Assembly (NCBI RefSeq): GCF_008704535.1
Contig: NZ_CP023701.1
Span: forward strand, 5,002,001-5,066,000
Length of the DNA: 64,000 nt
Reading direction: 5' to 3'
Origin: Streptomyces subrutilus
Lineage (GTDB): Bacteria; Actinomycetota; Actinomycetes; Streptomycetales; Streptomycetaceae
Positions within the stretch are counted from its first letter, which is position 1, and every line of letters starts with the position of its first letter. The notes beneath the pieces were generated by a model that saw only the letters and a program-made list of their open reading frames with translations, was not told the DNA's origin and did not search any database. Shown one piece after another: positions 36,834 through 48,761 of this stretch. A program made the position numbers and the translations under genes.

Positions 36834-36872
36834 TCAGTACCGACCCCCTACGACGGTCGGCATCGGCGCGGC
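36824..36872 (+). promoter_or_regulatory. Possible alternative pairing in the leuS attenuator
   Basis: GCCGCGC (36824-36830) can pair perfectly with GCGCGGC (36866-36872), just before the terminator's 5' arm. A second hairpin (36840-36845 with 36855-36860) lies between. Which state is the antiterminator cannot be settled by eye. Confidence 0.4.
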
Positions 36873-36874
36873 GT

Positions 36875-36898
36875 CCCCTCCTGTGCGAGGGGTTTTTT
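36875..36898 (+). terminator. Attenuator terminator before leuS
   Basis: 6-bp stem CCCCTC/GAGGGG (36875-36880, 36887-36892), 6-nt loop, then six T (36893-36898). A classical intrinsic terminator, and the T6 run is striking in this GC-rich DNA. It ends 50 nt before the leuS start. Confidence 0.8.
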
Positions 36899-36948
36899 CG
36901 TTTGGGCGGGCAGGGACGGCAGAGACGATCGATGGAGCTTCAGAAATC

Positions 36949-39822
<2,874 letters not shown>

Positions 39823-39855
39823 CCGGGCCGCACTCCGTCTAGGGGTATTCCCGTA

Positions 39856-39896
39856 CGGGCAGGTTGGGGGTTCGATTGGAACCCCTGGCCTGCCCG
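39856..39896 (+). terminator. Terminator after leuS
   Basis: Outer 8-bp stem (39856-39863 with 39889-39896) and inner 7-bp stem (39867-39873 with 39879-39885), 5-nt loop. Confidence 0.8.
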
Positions 39897-39943
39897 TGGC
39901 GTTTACCGTGGAAGGGACGGACTAGGCAGGGGAGAGGAACCTC

Positions 39944-40729
39944 ATGGAGCCAGCGTTGATCATCTTCGCGCTGATGGTGCTTTTCGCCTTCCTGGGCCTG
40001 GGCGTGTACGTCACCGTCAAGGCGGTCGGAGCGGCGAAGCGCGGTGTGGACCGGACGATCACACAGGCCCGGCGGACCGTCGAGGACACCACCCTGCGGG
40101 CCAGGAGCCTGGGACAGGGCGGCGTGAGCGGTTCGCTGGCCCAGCTGCGGCTGGAGCTGCGGACGTCGATGCGGTCCACGCAGCAGGCGCTCTACGAGGG
40201 GGTGCAGCGGGACGCCTCGCTGCGGGAGTCCATCGGCCTGTTCGAGCGGCTGAGCGTGCACGGGCACGAGCTGGACGACGAGCTGAAGCGGCTGGAGCAG
40301 GACCCGAACCGCAAGCGCATCGCCGACAGCCTGCCCGACCTGCGGGAACGCGCGGCGAGCATCACGCAGGCCGCGGACTCGCTGCGGTGGGCGGCGCGGG
40401 AGCGGGCGCGGAAGTTCGCGGCCGACGACCTGACGGTGCTGTCGGCGGAGATCGAAGTGGAGTCGGTGGCGCTGCGCGAATGGTCGCGGGAGTCCGTGGA
40501 CCACCTCGCGGCGGCGGCCGACGCCTGGGACGCGGCGCAGGCATCGCCTTCGGCGCAGACGACGGCCTCGGGGCAGGGCGGAGCGGCCCGGGGTACCGGG
40601 CGCGGGCCCGGTCCGGACGCGGACGCGGCCCGGGCGGGGACCACTGCGCGGCAGGCGGCCCTGAATCCGGGCGCGCCGGCGACGCCGTACCCGTGGGAGA
40701 AGAGGCGGCGGCCGGAGAGCACTACCTGA
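39944..40729 (+). CDS. Membrane-anchored helical protein of unknown function
   Basis: 261 residues. An N-terminal membrane helix (about 4-25, LIIFALMVLFAFLGLGVYV) is followed by a mostly helical, coiled-coil-like domain (about 30-195, rich in Arg, Glu and Leu) and a disordered Gly/Ala/Pro tail ending YPWEKRRRPE. ATG 39944 has GGGGAGAGGA. No known motif; a conserved actinobacterial hypothetical in appearance. Its position between leuS and degV gives no functional hint. Confidence 0.75.
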   Translation: MEPALIIFALMVLFAFLGLGVYVTVKAVGAAKRGVDRTITQARRTVEDTTLRARSLGQGGVSGSLAQLRLELRTSMRSTQQALYEGVQRDASLRESIGLFERLSVHGHELDDELKRLEQDPNRKRIADSLPDLRERAASITQAADSLRWAARERARKFAADDLTVLSAEIEVESVALREWSRESVDHLAAAADAWDAAQASPSAQTTASGQGGAARGTGRGPGPDADAARAGTTARQAALNPGAPATPYPWEKRRRPESTT

Positions 40730-41001
40730 TCTGGCCTGACCCGACCTGACCCGGCCTGGCCTGACCCGGCCCGGCCCGGCCCGGCCTGGCCTGAAGCGGG
40801 CGCGGGGCGGGGTCGAGGCATGGCCTGAGGGGCATGGCCTGAGGCTCCGGGGATCGTTGCTGGTTGCTGGTTGCTGGTTGCTGGTTGCGGGCTGCCGGTT
40901 GATGTCTGCTGCTCGGGGATCGCCGGGTCGGGGTAGGGGCGGCGGAGGTGTCGGGCGGTGGAGAAACGGGGGCCAGGCTGCCGTCCCGGGTCCGCTGGCG
41001 G
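40730..41001 (+). repeat. Repeat-rich intergenic region
   Basis: About 285 bases without a gene between 40729 and 41015. The first part is built of CCTGACCCGGCCTGG-type short repeats and two GGCATGGCCTGAGG copies. Then come four perfect tandem copies of TTGCTGG (40857-40884), followed by a degenerate fifth. This looks like slipped-strand repeat DNA; no function is visible. Confidence 0.75.
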
Positions 41002-41007
41002 TAACCT
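41002..41007 (+). promoter_or_regulatory. -10 box TAACCT for leaderless degV
   Basis: TAACCT ends 7 nt before ATG 41015; no ribosome site. Confidence 0.55.
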
Positions 41008-41014
41008 CCGGCTC

Positions 41015-41860
41015 ATGTCCCGCCATGTCGCCATCGTCACCGATTCCACGGCCTACCTGCCCCAACCGGCCATGGCGCGGCACGGAATCATCTCCGTCCC
41101 GCTGACCGTGGTGCTCGGCGACGAGGCGCTGGAGGAGGGCACCGAGATCTCCGCCCGAAGCCTCGCCCTCGCGCTGCAGAAGCGCCGCTCTGTCACCACC
41201 TCGCGCCCCGGTCCGCAGGAGTTCGCACGGGCCTATCGGGCGGCCGCGGACGCCGGTGCGAGCGGCATCGTGAGCCTGCACCTGTCCGCCGAGTTCTCCG
41301 GCACCTACGACTCCGCCGTCGTCGCCGCCCGTACCGCGCCGGTGCCCGTGCGCGTCGTGGACACCGGCATGGTGGCGATGGCCCTCGGCTTCTGCGCGCT
41401 CGCCGCCGCCGAGGTGTCCGAGGCGGGCGGCACGGTGGACGAGGCCGTCGCCGCCGCGGAGAAGCGGGCGGCGGACATGTCCGCCTACTTCTACGTGGAC
41501 ACCCTGGAGTACCTCCGCCGCGGCGGCCGGATCGGGGCGGCGCAGGCCCTGCTGGGATCGGCCTTGGCCGTGAAGCCCCTGCTCACGCTGGACGGCGGGC
41601 GCATCGAGATGCTGGAGAAGGTGCGCACCGCCTCCAAGGCCATCGCACGGCTGGAGGAGCTGGCCGTCGATCGCGCGGGCTCGGCCGCCGTCGATGTGGC
41701 CGTGCACCACCTGGCGGCCCCGGAGCGGGCCGAGAAGCTCGCGGAGCGGTTGCGCGAGCGGATTCCGGGCCTGGTCGAGCTGCACGTCAGCGAGGTCGGT
41801 GCGGTGATCGGCGCGCACACCGGGCCGGGGCTGCTGGCGGCGGTGGTCTCGCCGCGCTGA
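41015..41860 (+). CDS. DegV family fatty-acid-binding protein
   Basis: 281 residues. Starts with the family signature VAIVTDSTAYLP; SLHLSAEFSGTYDSA and DTLEYLRRGGRIGAAQALLGS are the other conserved DegV blocks. DegV proteins bind a fatty acid; the FakB type passes it to a fatty acid kinase. No kinase gene (FakA) is seen nearby, so the partner is unknown. Leaderless start. Confidence 0.93.
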   Translation: MSRHVAIVTDSTAYLPQPAMARHGIISVPLTVVLGDEALEEGTEISARSLALALQKRRSVTTSRPGPQEFARAYRAAADAGASGIVSLHLSAEFSGTYDSAVVAARTAPVPVRVVDTGMVAMALGFCALAAAEVSEAGGTVDEAVAAAEKRAADMSAYFYVDTLEYLRRGGRIGAAQALLGSALAVKPLLTLDGGRIEMLEKVRTASKAIARLEELAVDRAGSAAVDVAVHHLAAPERAEKLAERLRERIPGLVELHVSEVGAVIGAHTGPGLLAAVVSPR

Positions 41861-42026
41861 GGTGGTGGGGATGCGGGTGCGGGTGCCGTTGCGGCTGGGG
41901 CTGGGGCTGGGTGGGTCCGTGCGGGGGAGAGGGACCAGGGTCACCGGAACGAGTGACGCGGGTATCCACAACGAGACGGTTTTCCACCGGAATTGAGGGC
42001 TCCGAACGGGGATCGGGAGCGGCCCC

Positions 42027-42032
42027 TACGGT
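42027..42032 (+). promoter_or_regulatory. -10 box TACGGT for leaderless comEA
   Basis: TACGGT ends 6 nt before ATG 42039. The 178-bp gap before it also contains (GGTGCGGGT)- and GGGGCT-type short repeats at 41868-41910. Confidence 0.5.
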
Positions 42033-42038
42033 CGTTCC

Positions 42039-43106
42039 ATGACTCTCCGAACGCGACCGCGTACCCCGTCTCCGTCCGGTGCCACGAGTGGCCCGGGCCG
42101 CCCCCGACCCTCCGACGGCCGCACCCGGTACCGGGCCGGCGGCCACCGCGCCGAACGCCCCGATCCACTGGTAGTGCGGCGGCGGATCGAAGTCCTGCTG
42201 GGCGCGGGCGGCCCGCCCGCTGCACCGCCGCCCGGGCCGCCGCCTGTGGCCGCCCGGCCGACGGCCCCTCCCGGATCTGCGGGCGGGGCGTTCTCGGGGC
42301 CTGCCGCCGTGGGTGGTCCCGGGGCGGCCCCGGCCTCTGCCTCTGCTTCGGGGCCGGAGGGGGCGGTGGCTCGGGCTCCGGACGGGGACGGGGAGGAAGC
42401 GGGGGCGGGGCTGTCCGCGCGGGAGGTGCGGAGGCTGGCGGTGCGGGAGCGGCTGCCGCTCTGGCTCCAGGCGCGCTGCGGTCTGGAGCCGCGCACGGTG
42501 GGCGCGGTGGCGGTGGTGCTGGTCCTGGGGGTCGGCTTCGCCGCGCAGCAGTACTGGTCCGCCCGGCCGCAGTCGGTCACGGCCCCGGCGGTGGTCGAGC
42601 CCGGGCCGGCCACGGCCACCGCCCCGGTGGCCGTTGCGGCTCCGGTACCGGCCGGTGTCGGGGGGCCGGCCCCGCCCACCGGCGCGGGCGCCGTGGGGGT
42701 CGTCGTCGACGTCAGCGGCAAGGTACGGGATCCGGGTGTGCGGCGGCTTCCGGCGGGCGCGCGGGTCGAGGACGCCCTCGCCGCGGCCGGGGGTGTGCGG
42801 CCGGGCACGGACACCTCGGGGCTCAACCTCGCGCGGGTGCTGGTGGACGGTGAGCAGGTACGGGTGGGGGGACCCGCGCCGCCGGAGGGCGGCCCCGGCC
42901 CGAGCCCCGCTCCCGGTCCGCTCAGTCTCGGCTCGGCCACGGTGGAGCAGTTGGACGGGCTGCCGGGGGTCGGCCCGGTGCTGGCACGGCACATCGTGGA
43001 CTTCCGCACCGCCCGGGGCGGCTTCCGGTCCGTGGAGGAGCTCCGGCAGGTCAACGGCATCGGCGAGCGGCGCTTCGCCGACCTGCGCACGCTGGTCCGG
43101 CCGTGA
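42039..43106 (+). CDS. comEA: ComEA-like helix-hairpin-helix DNA-binding protein
   Basis: 355 residues. A disordered Pro/Gly/Ala cytoplasmic part (about 1-145) precedes one membrane helix (about 162-180, TVGAVAVVLVLGVGFAAQQY). Then come an SLBB-like domain (VVVDVSGKVRDPGVRRLPAGARVEDAL) and a C-terminal double helix-hairpin-helix (LDGLPGVGPVLARHIVDFR; VNGIGERRFADLR). ComEA binds double-stranded DNA outside the membrane and hands it to ComEC. Overlaps comEC by 4 bp (start 43103). Streptomyces are not known to be naturally competent, so the role is open. Confidence 0.92.
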   Translation: MTLRTRPRTPSPSGATSGPGRPRPSDGRTRYRAGGHRAERPDPLVVRRRIEVLLGAGGPPAAPPPGPPPVAARPTAPPGSAGGAFSGPAAVGGPGAAPASASASGPEGAVARAPDGDGEEAGAGLSAREVRRLAVRERLPLWLQARCGLEPRTVGAVAVVLVLGVGFAAQQYWSARPQSVTAPAVVEPGPATATAPVAVAAPVPAGVGGPAPPTGAGAVGVVVDVSGKVRDPGVRRLPAGARVEDALAAAGGVRPGTDTSGLNLARVLVDGEQVRVGGPAPPEGGPGPSPAPGPLSLGSATVEQLDGLPGVGPVLARHIVDFRTARGGFRSVEELRQVNGIGERRFADLRTLVRP

Positions 43107-45590
43107 ACCGCGCCGAGCGCCGCGAGGAGGGCCGGGCGCAGAGCCGGGCCGGCGGTCGCGCCGGGGATCATTCCGAGAGCCGGGCGCGGGAGGCGTCGGG
43201 GGTGGTGGACCTGCGGTTGGCGGTTCCCGCCGGGGCCGCCTGGGGAGCGGCTGCCCTCGCCCTGGGCGTCCCGGGCGCGTGGAGCCTGGGCGGAGCCGGG
43301 CTGGGGGTCCTCGCTGCCGGACTGCTGATGCTGGCCGCCCGCCGGCTCCGAGGGGCGCGGTGGAGGATGCTCGGTGCGGCCGCGGGCGCCGCCCTGCTGG
43401 GTGCGGCCGCCGGAGCCGGGGTGGCGGGACTGCACCGGGCGGAGGCGCGGGCCGGACCGGTGGTGGCCCTGGCCGGGGAACGCGCCCGTGTCCTGGCCGA
43501 GTTCACGGTCGGCTCCGATCCGCAGCCCTCCCGCGGGGGGAACGGCCCGCCGCTGGTGCTCCTGGACGCGACGGTGATCCGGGTGACCGGGCCCGACGGG
43601 GCGCAGACCCGGGTGCAGACCCCGGTACGGGTCCTGGCCGGGCATCCCGAGTGGCTCCGGCTGCTGCCTTCGACGCGGGTCCGGGTGGTCGCCCGGCTGG
43701 CCCCCGCCCGGGCGGGGGAGCGGGCCGCGGCGCTGCTCCGTCCGGCCGGCGACACCCCGCCGACGGTGACGGGCGGCCCGGACGCGGTCCAGCGGCTCGC
43801 GGGGCGGTTGCGGGCGGGGCTGCGCGAGGCCACCGAGGGGCTCGCGCCCGATGCCCGTGCGCTGCTGCCGGGGCTGGTCGTCGGGGACACCTCCAGGGTG
43901 CCGCCCGATCTGGGCGAGGCGTTCGAGGCCACCGACCTGCTGCACCTGCTGGCCGTCTCCGGTTCCAACCTGACCGTGGTGCTGTTCCTGCTCATCGGGC
44001 CGCCGTCCCGGGCGCAGCGGGCCGAGCGGCGCGGGCTCGCGCCCCTCCTCGGGCTCTCGCTGCGGTCGACCGCACTGTGCGGGGCCGCGCTGACGCTGGC
44101 CTTCGTCGTGGTGTGCCGGCCGGAGCCGAGCGTGCTGCGCGCCGCCGCCTGCGGAGCGGTCACCCTCCTCGCCCTCGCGACCGGGCGCCGCCGCTCGCTG
44201 CTGCCGGCGCTGGCCGCCGCCGTGCTGCTGCTGGTGCTCTACGACCCCTGGCTCGCCCGCAGCTACGGCTTCCTCCTCTCGGTCCTGGCCACCGGGGCCC
44301 TGCTGACCCTGGCACCCCGGTGGGGCGAGGCGCTGCGCGGGCGCGGGGTGCCGCCCCGGCCCGCCGAGGCGCTGGCCGCCGCCGCGGCCGCCCAGGCGGT
44401 GTGCGCCCCCGTGGTCGCCGTGCTCGCCGCCCGGGTCAGCCTCGTCGCGGTGCCGTGCAACCTGCTGGCCGAGCTCGCGGCGGGTCCGGCGACCGTGCTC
44501 GGCTTCGCGGCGCTCGCGGCGGCCCCGCTGTCGATGCCGGCCGCGGAGGTGCTGGCCGGGTGTGCGGGGGTGCCGGCCGGGTGGATCGCCGCGGTGGCGC
44601 GGAGCGGGGCGCGGCTGCCGGGCGCCGAGTTGGCCTGGCCGGGCGGGTTCGTCGGGGGCCTGCTGCTGGCCGCCGCCACCCTGGGCGTCGTGGTCCTCGG
44701 CTCCCGGGGCCGCCGTACGCGCTGGGTCTGCCCCGCGCTGGCCGTGGTGGTGCTGCTGGCCGTCCTGCGGCCGCCCCCGTTGACCCGTGTGCTCACCGGC
44801 TGGCCCCCGCCCGGCTGGACCCACGTCCAGTGCGCCGTGGGGCAGGGGGACGCCGCCGTGCTCGCCCTCGGCCCCGGTGAGGCCGTGGTGGTCGACACCG
44901 GGCCGGACCCGCGCCCGGTGGACGAGTGCCTGCGCGCCCTGGGCGTGCGCCGGGTGCCGCTGCTGCTGCTGACGCACTTCCACGCCGACCACGTGGGCGG
45001 CCTGACGGGGGTGCTCCGCGGCCGGTCCGTGGGTGTGATCCAGGCCACCTCCTTCGAGGAGCCGGCCGAGCAGGCCCGGTCCGTGCACCGGGCCGCCGCG
45101 GCCGCCGGCGTGCCCGTCCGGCCCGTGGTCGCGGGGGAGCGCAGGCGGGCCGGGCCGCTGGAGTGGCGGGTGCTGTGGCCGCCCGTCGGGCAGGCCCCCC
45201 TCGGCCCCAACGACGCGAGTGTCGCCCTGCTCGTACGGGGTGCGGGCCTCACCCTGCTGTTCCTCGGTGACCTCGAACCCCCGGCACAGCAGGCCCTCTT
45301 GAGGGAGCATCCGGAGCTGGGGCCCGTGGACGTGCTGAAGGTGGCCCACCACGGCTCGGCGCACCAGGATCCGGGGCTGCTCGCCCGCGTCCGGCCACGC
45401 CTCGCGATCGTTCCGGTCGGGGCCGGAAACCGCTACGGGCACCCCGCACCGGGTACGCTCACGCAGCTGCGGGCGATGGGAACGACCGTACTGCGCACCG
45501 ACACCGACGGCTCGATCGCCGTCACCGGGGCGGGGCCGCGCCTGCGGGCCTTCACGGCCGGCCGGCGAAGGAACCGGCCCGGGCATAACG
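43103..45590 (+). CDS. comEC: ComEC/Rec2 DNA-uptake channel; no stop codon at the expected end
   Basis: About 830 recognisable residues: N-terminal helices, a soluble OB-like part, the Competence domain with its helix bundle (about 230-530, LLAVSGSNLTVVLFLLIGPPS), and a C-terminal metallo-beta-lactamase domain (VGQGDAAVLAL; HFHADH near 625; VLKVAHHGSAHQD). Homology fades after TDTDGSIAVTGAGPRL (about 45540). The frame then meets no stop until 48952, running out of phase through yceI and holA. A TAA at 45586-45588 lies in another frame, so one indel (natural or sequencing) would restore a normal end. The end given is my estimate. Confidence 0.8.
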
Positions 45591-45686
45591 GGCACGACCC
45601 TTCTGTTTGCCCACAACCGGACAGCATGATCGAATGCGTCTTCGCCAGAGCGGTACGAGTCCACACAGCACGGGGGTGCGTCAGCC

Positions 45687-46568
45687 ATGTTCGGTCGCCG
45701 ACGGGGGATGGAGTCGGCCGGAGGTTCCAGCCCGCACACATCCGCGACACTGACGCTGCCGCCGACGGCACGTCTGCTCAGCTGCCGGGTCCTCGACACG
45801 GTCCACCAGCCGGTCCGGCAGGCCACGTTCGAGGTGACCGACCCGATCGGCCGGCGCATCGTCAGCGGAGAGACCGACCCGTACGGCGGGTTCACGGCGG
45901 CCGTGCCGGAGGGGCAGTACCGGCTCTCGGTGACGGCCGAGGGGTACGCGCCGTTCCACGGGGCGACGCTGGTCGGGGACCCGGCGCAGCCGGGCACGGC
46001 GGAGATCGTCCTCGACGCGGTGGAACCGCCGCTGCTGCCCCAGCCCGGCCACTGGGAGATCGACCCGGCGCACTCGTCGATCGGTTTCTCGGTCCGCCAC
46101 ATCGGCTTCGCCCGGATCCGCGGCCGGTTCAACACCTTCGCCGGAGGGGTGCGGATCGCCGAGCGCATGGAGGACTCCTCCATGCACGTGATCATCGACG
46201 CGGCGAGCATCGACACGGGACTGCGGCTGCGGGACGACCACCTGCGGTCCGCCGACTTCCTCGATGCCGCCCGGTACCCCACGGTGGAGTTCTACAGCGA
46301 GCGGTTCATCCACCGCAGCGGCAGCCGCTGGGCCGTCGCCGGAGCGCTCACCCTGCACGGGGCCGGCCGCTCGGTCACCCTGGACACCCACTACCTGGGC
46401 CTGGGCACCGGCCTGGACGGGGAGCCGCGGGCCGCCTGCCGGGCCGAGGCCGAGCTGCACCGCGAGGACTTCGCCCTGAACTGGCAGTCGGTGCTGGCGC
46501 ACGGGGTCGCGGCGATCGGCCCGAGCGTGGACGTGACCCTGGACGTCCAGATCGTCCACAAGGCCTGA
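45687..46568 (+). CDS. YceI family protein with N-terminal carboxypeptidase-regulatory-like domain
   Basis: 293 residues. 30-115 is a beta-sandwich of the CarboxypepD_reg type (CRVLDTVHQPVRQATFEV; GGFTAAVPEGQYRLSV). 120-293 is a YceI lipocalin-like domain (GHWEIDPAHSSIGFSVRHIG; NTFAGGVRI; DDHLRSADFLDAARYP). YceI barrels bind isoprenoid or other lipids. No signal peptide is visible, unlike E. coli YceI, so it is probably cytosolic. ATG 45687 has only a weak GGGGG upstream. It overlaps the out-of-phase open frame running on from comEC. Confidence 0.9.
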   Translation: MFGRRRGMESAGGSSPHTSATLTLPPTARLLSCRVLDTVHQPVRQATFEVTDPIGRRIVSGETDPYGGFTAAVPEGQYRLSVTAEGYAPFHGATLVGDPAQPGTAEIVLDAVEPPLLPQPGHWEIDPAHSSIGFSVRHIGFARIRGRFNTFAGGVRIAERMEDSSMHVIIDAASIDTGLRLRDDHLRSADFLDAARYPTVEFYSERFIHRSGSRWAVAGALTLHGAGRSVTLDTHYLGLGTGLDGEPRAACRAEAELHREDFALNWQSVLAHGVAAIGPSVDVTLDVQIVHKA

Positions 46569-46593
46569 GCCGGCCGTCCCCTTCCCGGCCGGC
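46569..46593. terminator. Hairpin between convergent yceI and the small minus-strand gene
   Basis: Perfect 7-bp stem (46569-46575 with 46587-46593), 11-nt loop, right after the yceI stop. Can serve both strands. Confidence 0.5.
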
Positions 46594-46672
46594 GCCCCGG
46601 CCCCGCTCGTTCCCGCGCCCGCTCCGCGCCGGCGCCTGCATGGAGCGGGCGGAGCGGGCTCGGTCGGACGGG

Positions 46673-46915
46673 CTACGGGGCTTCGAGCCAGCCCTCGTAC
46701 TCGGCCGCGAGGGCGTCCAGCACGGCGGCTTCGAGCCGCGCGCGCGGGTCCTCGACGACCACCAGCCACTGGGCGTCCTCGGCGTCGTCCTCGCCGGCCA
46801 GGGCGTCGCGCACGAGCTGCGGCTCCTCGGGGAGGCCGAAGCGGTCGACGGCCTCCCGCGCCACCTCCTCGGCGGCGTCGCGGTCGGGCAGGACGAGTAC
46901 ATGTCGCACGTTCAC
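46673..46915 (-). CDS. Small conserved protein of unknown function
   Basis: 80 residues, starting (V)NVRHVLVLPDRDAAEEVAREA. Acidic, compact alpha/beta pattern: a beta strand at the start, then helices, then WLVVVEDPRA as a strand, then a helix. No membrane segment or cysteine pair. I do not recognise the family. GTG 46915 is supported by CAGAAT 6 nt upstream. Divergent from holA with only 61 bp between starts, so the promoters overlap. Confidence 0.65.
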   Translation of the reverse strand: MNVRHVLVLPDRDAAEEVAREAVDRFGLPEEPQLVRDALAGEDDAEDAQWLVVVEDPRARLEAAVLDALAAEYEGWLEAP

Positions 46916-46921
46916 GCGACC

Positions 46922-46969
46922 ATTCTGAGGCACGCGGGGCGGGGGCCTGTCGGTGCGGCGTGGGATGCT
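46922..46969. promoter_or_regulatory. Divergent leaderless promoters, small gene / holA
   Basis: Leftward: CAGAAT (complement of 46922-46927) ends 6 nt before GTG 46915. Rightward: GATGCT (46964-46969) ends 7 nt before ATG 46977. Both are imperfect matches to TANNNT. Confidence 0.4.
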
Positions 46970-46976
46970 GGAGCCG

Positions 46977-47969
46977 ATGGCCACCAGGAAGAACCCCACC
47001 GACGATCCGCTCGCCCCGCTCACCCTCGCGGTGGGGCAGGAGGACCTGCTGCTCGACCGCGCCGTGCGGGAGGTGGTGGTGGCCGCGCGGGCCGCCGACA
47101 CCGACACCGACGTCCGCGACCTCACCTCCGACCAGCTCCAGCCCGGCACCCTGGCCGAGTTGACCAGTCCCTCGCTCTTCTCCGAGCGCAAGGTCCTGAT
47201 CGTGCGCAACGCGCAGGACCTGTCGGCGGACGCGGCCAAGGAGGTCAAGGCGTACCTCGCCGCGCCCTTCGAGGAGATCAGCGTCGTCCTGCTGCACGCC
47301 GGCGGGGTCAAGGGCAAGGGCCTGCTCGACGCGGCGCGCAAGGCGGGCGCCCGCGAGATCGCCTGCCCGAAGATGACCAAGGCGGCGGACCGGCTGTCCT
47401 TCGTACGGGGCGAATTCCGTGCACTGGGCCGGTCGGCGACGCCCGAGGCCTGCCAGAACCTGGTGGACGCGATCGGCAGCGACCTGCGGGAGCTCGCGAG
47501 CGCCGCGGCGCAGCTGTGCGCGGACGTCGAGGGCACCATCGACGAGGCGGTCGTCGGCCGCTACTACACGGGCCGGGCCGAGGCCTCCAGCTTCACCGTC
47601 GCCGACCGGGCCGTCGAGGGCCGGGCCGCGGACGCGCTCGAAGCGCTGCGCTGGTCGCTGTCCACGGGGGTGGCACCGGTGCTGATCACCAGCGCCCTGG
47701 CCCAGGCGGTACGGGCGATCGGCAAGCTGGCCTCCGCCCCGCGCGGCGCCCGGCCGGGCGACCTCGCCCGCGACCTGGGCATGCCGCCGTGGAAGATCGA
47801 CCGGGTGCGCCAGCAGATGCGCGGCTGGTCGGCCGACGGCGTCGCCGACGCCCTGCGGGCGGTGGCCGCGGCCGACGCCGGGGTCAAGGGCGGTGGCGAC
47901 GACCCCGAGTACGCGCTGGAGAAGGCGGTCGTGGCGGTGGCCCGCGCCGCACGCCCCCAGCGCCGCTGA
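46977..47969 (+). CDS. holA: DNA polymerase III subunit delta
   Basis: Clamp-loader subunit that opens the beta clamp. 330 residues. Start MATRKNPTDDPLAPLTLAVGQEDLLLDRAV is given here in words: an early AVGQEDLL matches the family's nucleotide-fold entry, and FSERKVLIVRNAQDL is the conserved clamp-binding region. A C-terminal helical collar (about 210-330) follows. ATG 46977 fits better than GTG 46953, which lacks a ribosome site. rpsT lies downstream on the opposite strand, the common holA-rpsT pairing. Confidence 0.92.
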   Translation: MATRKNPTDDPLAPLTLAVGQEDLLLDRAVREVVVAARAADTDTDVRDLTSDQLQPGTLAELTSPSLFSERKVLIVRNAQDLSADAAKEVKAYLAAPFEEISVVLLHAGGVKGKGLLDAARKAGAREIACPKMTKAADRLSFVRGEFRALGRSATPEACQNLVDAIGSDLRELASAAAQLCADVEGTIDEAVVGRYYTGRAEASSFTVADRAVEGRAADALEALRWSLSTGVAPVLITSALAQAVRAIGKLASAPRGARPGDLARDLGMPPWKIDRVRQQMRGWSADGVADALRAVAAADAGVKGGGDDPEYALEKAVVAVARAARPQRR

Positions 47970-47976
47970 GCCGCCC

Positions 47977-47996
47977 GAGCGCCCGGTCGGGCGCTC
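47977..47996 (+). terminator. Terminator after holA
   Basis: Perfect 9-bp inverted repeat (47977-47985 with 47988-47996) immediately after the stop. Confidence 0.7.
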
Positions 47997-48071
47997 GTCG
48001 CGATCAGCGCGCCCCCGTCAGGCCCGGCTCCGGCTCCGGCCCCCGTCCCCGCCGCACGGCCCGTGGCAGCA

Positions 48072-48119
48072 CGAAGGCCCCGGTACCGCCCTGGGGAAGG
48101 GCGGAGGCCGGAGCCTTCG
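48072..48119 (-). terminator. Terminator of rpsT (minus strand)
   Basis: Outer stem CGAAGGC/GCCTTCG (48072-48078 with 48113-48119) with an inner GCCCT/AGGGC stem, 120 bp after the rpsT stop. The sequence between (48120-48238) shows only a GTGTGCG-type inverted repeat and no gene. Confidence 0.6.
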
Positions 48120-48238
48120 TCGTACTGCTCGTGTGCGCCGCACCCGCGTGGCGAACGCTTCGTGTGCGGCGCGGAGTGCCGGTCGGGAGCGGGAGAGAGG
48201 GCCCGCTGGATCCCTGCCCGGCGATCACATCAGGGAGT

Positions 48239-48505
48239 TCAGCCCTGCAGGGAGGCAACCTTGGTGGCCAGCGCCGACTTCTTGTTGGCGGCGGCGTTCT
48301 TGTGGATGACACCCTTCGAGACAGCCTTGTCGAGCGCACGCGCGGCGGCGCGGGAAGCCACGGTGGCCTTCTCGGCGTCACCGGCGACGACGGCCTCGCG
48401 GGCCTTGCGGATCGCGGTCTTGAGCGAGGACTTGACGGCCTTGTTGCGCAGGCGCGCCTTCTCGTTCGTCTTGTTCCGCTTGATCTGGGACTTGATGTTC
48501 GCCAC
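48239..48505 (-). CDS. rpsT: 30S ribosomal protein S20
   Basis: 88 residues, strongly basic, starting MANIKSQIKRNKTNEKARLR and ending KKSALATKVASLQG, the usual S20 pattern. It binds 16S rRNA in the body of the small subunit. The ATG at 48505 is preceded on the minus strand by GAAAAGGCT. Divergent from lepA; the 256-bp gap to lepA should contain both promoters but I cannot place clear boxes. Confidence 0.96.
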   Translation of the reverse strand: MANIKSQIKRNKTNEKARLRNKAVKSSLKTAIRKAREAVVAGDAEKATVASRAAARALDKAVSKGVIHKNAAANKKSALATKVASLQG

Positions 48506-48761
48506 GAAAGAGCCTTTTCAGGTTCAGAGTTTTGTTCTTCGGATGGTGCCTCGACAGCTGAGAGGGCATACGAGGCACAGCTGCCCAGGCTACCAGGCAC
48601 GCTCCGGGCGGCCCAAACCGAGCGCACTGCCCCGTCCATGGGACCATGGGAGTCCGCGTACAGATCCGCATCGCGCCGCCGAGAGCGACGGGAGCCGGAC
48701 TTTCGCTCAGACCGACGCTCCGCAAACGCTTCCGACTGCGACCCGAGAATCAGGACACTGC

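Noticed and set aside
40730..41001. CRISPR array
   Set aside because: Repeats are 7-15 bp, directly abutting, without uniform spacers.
42026..46282. 1418-codon minus-strand frame opposite comEA-comEC
   Set aside because: Shadow frame of low complexity; the plus-strand genes carry the conserved domains.
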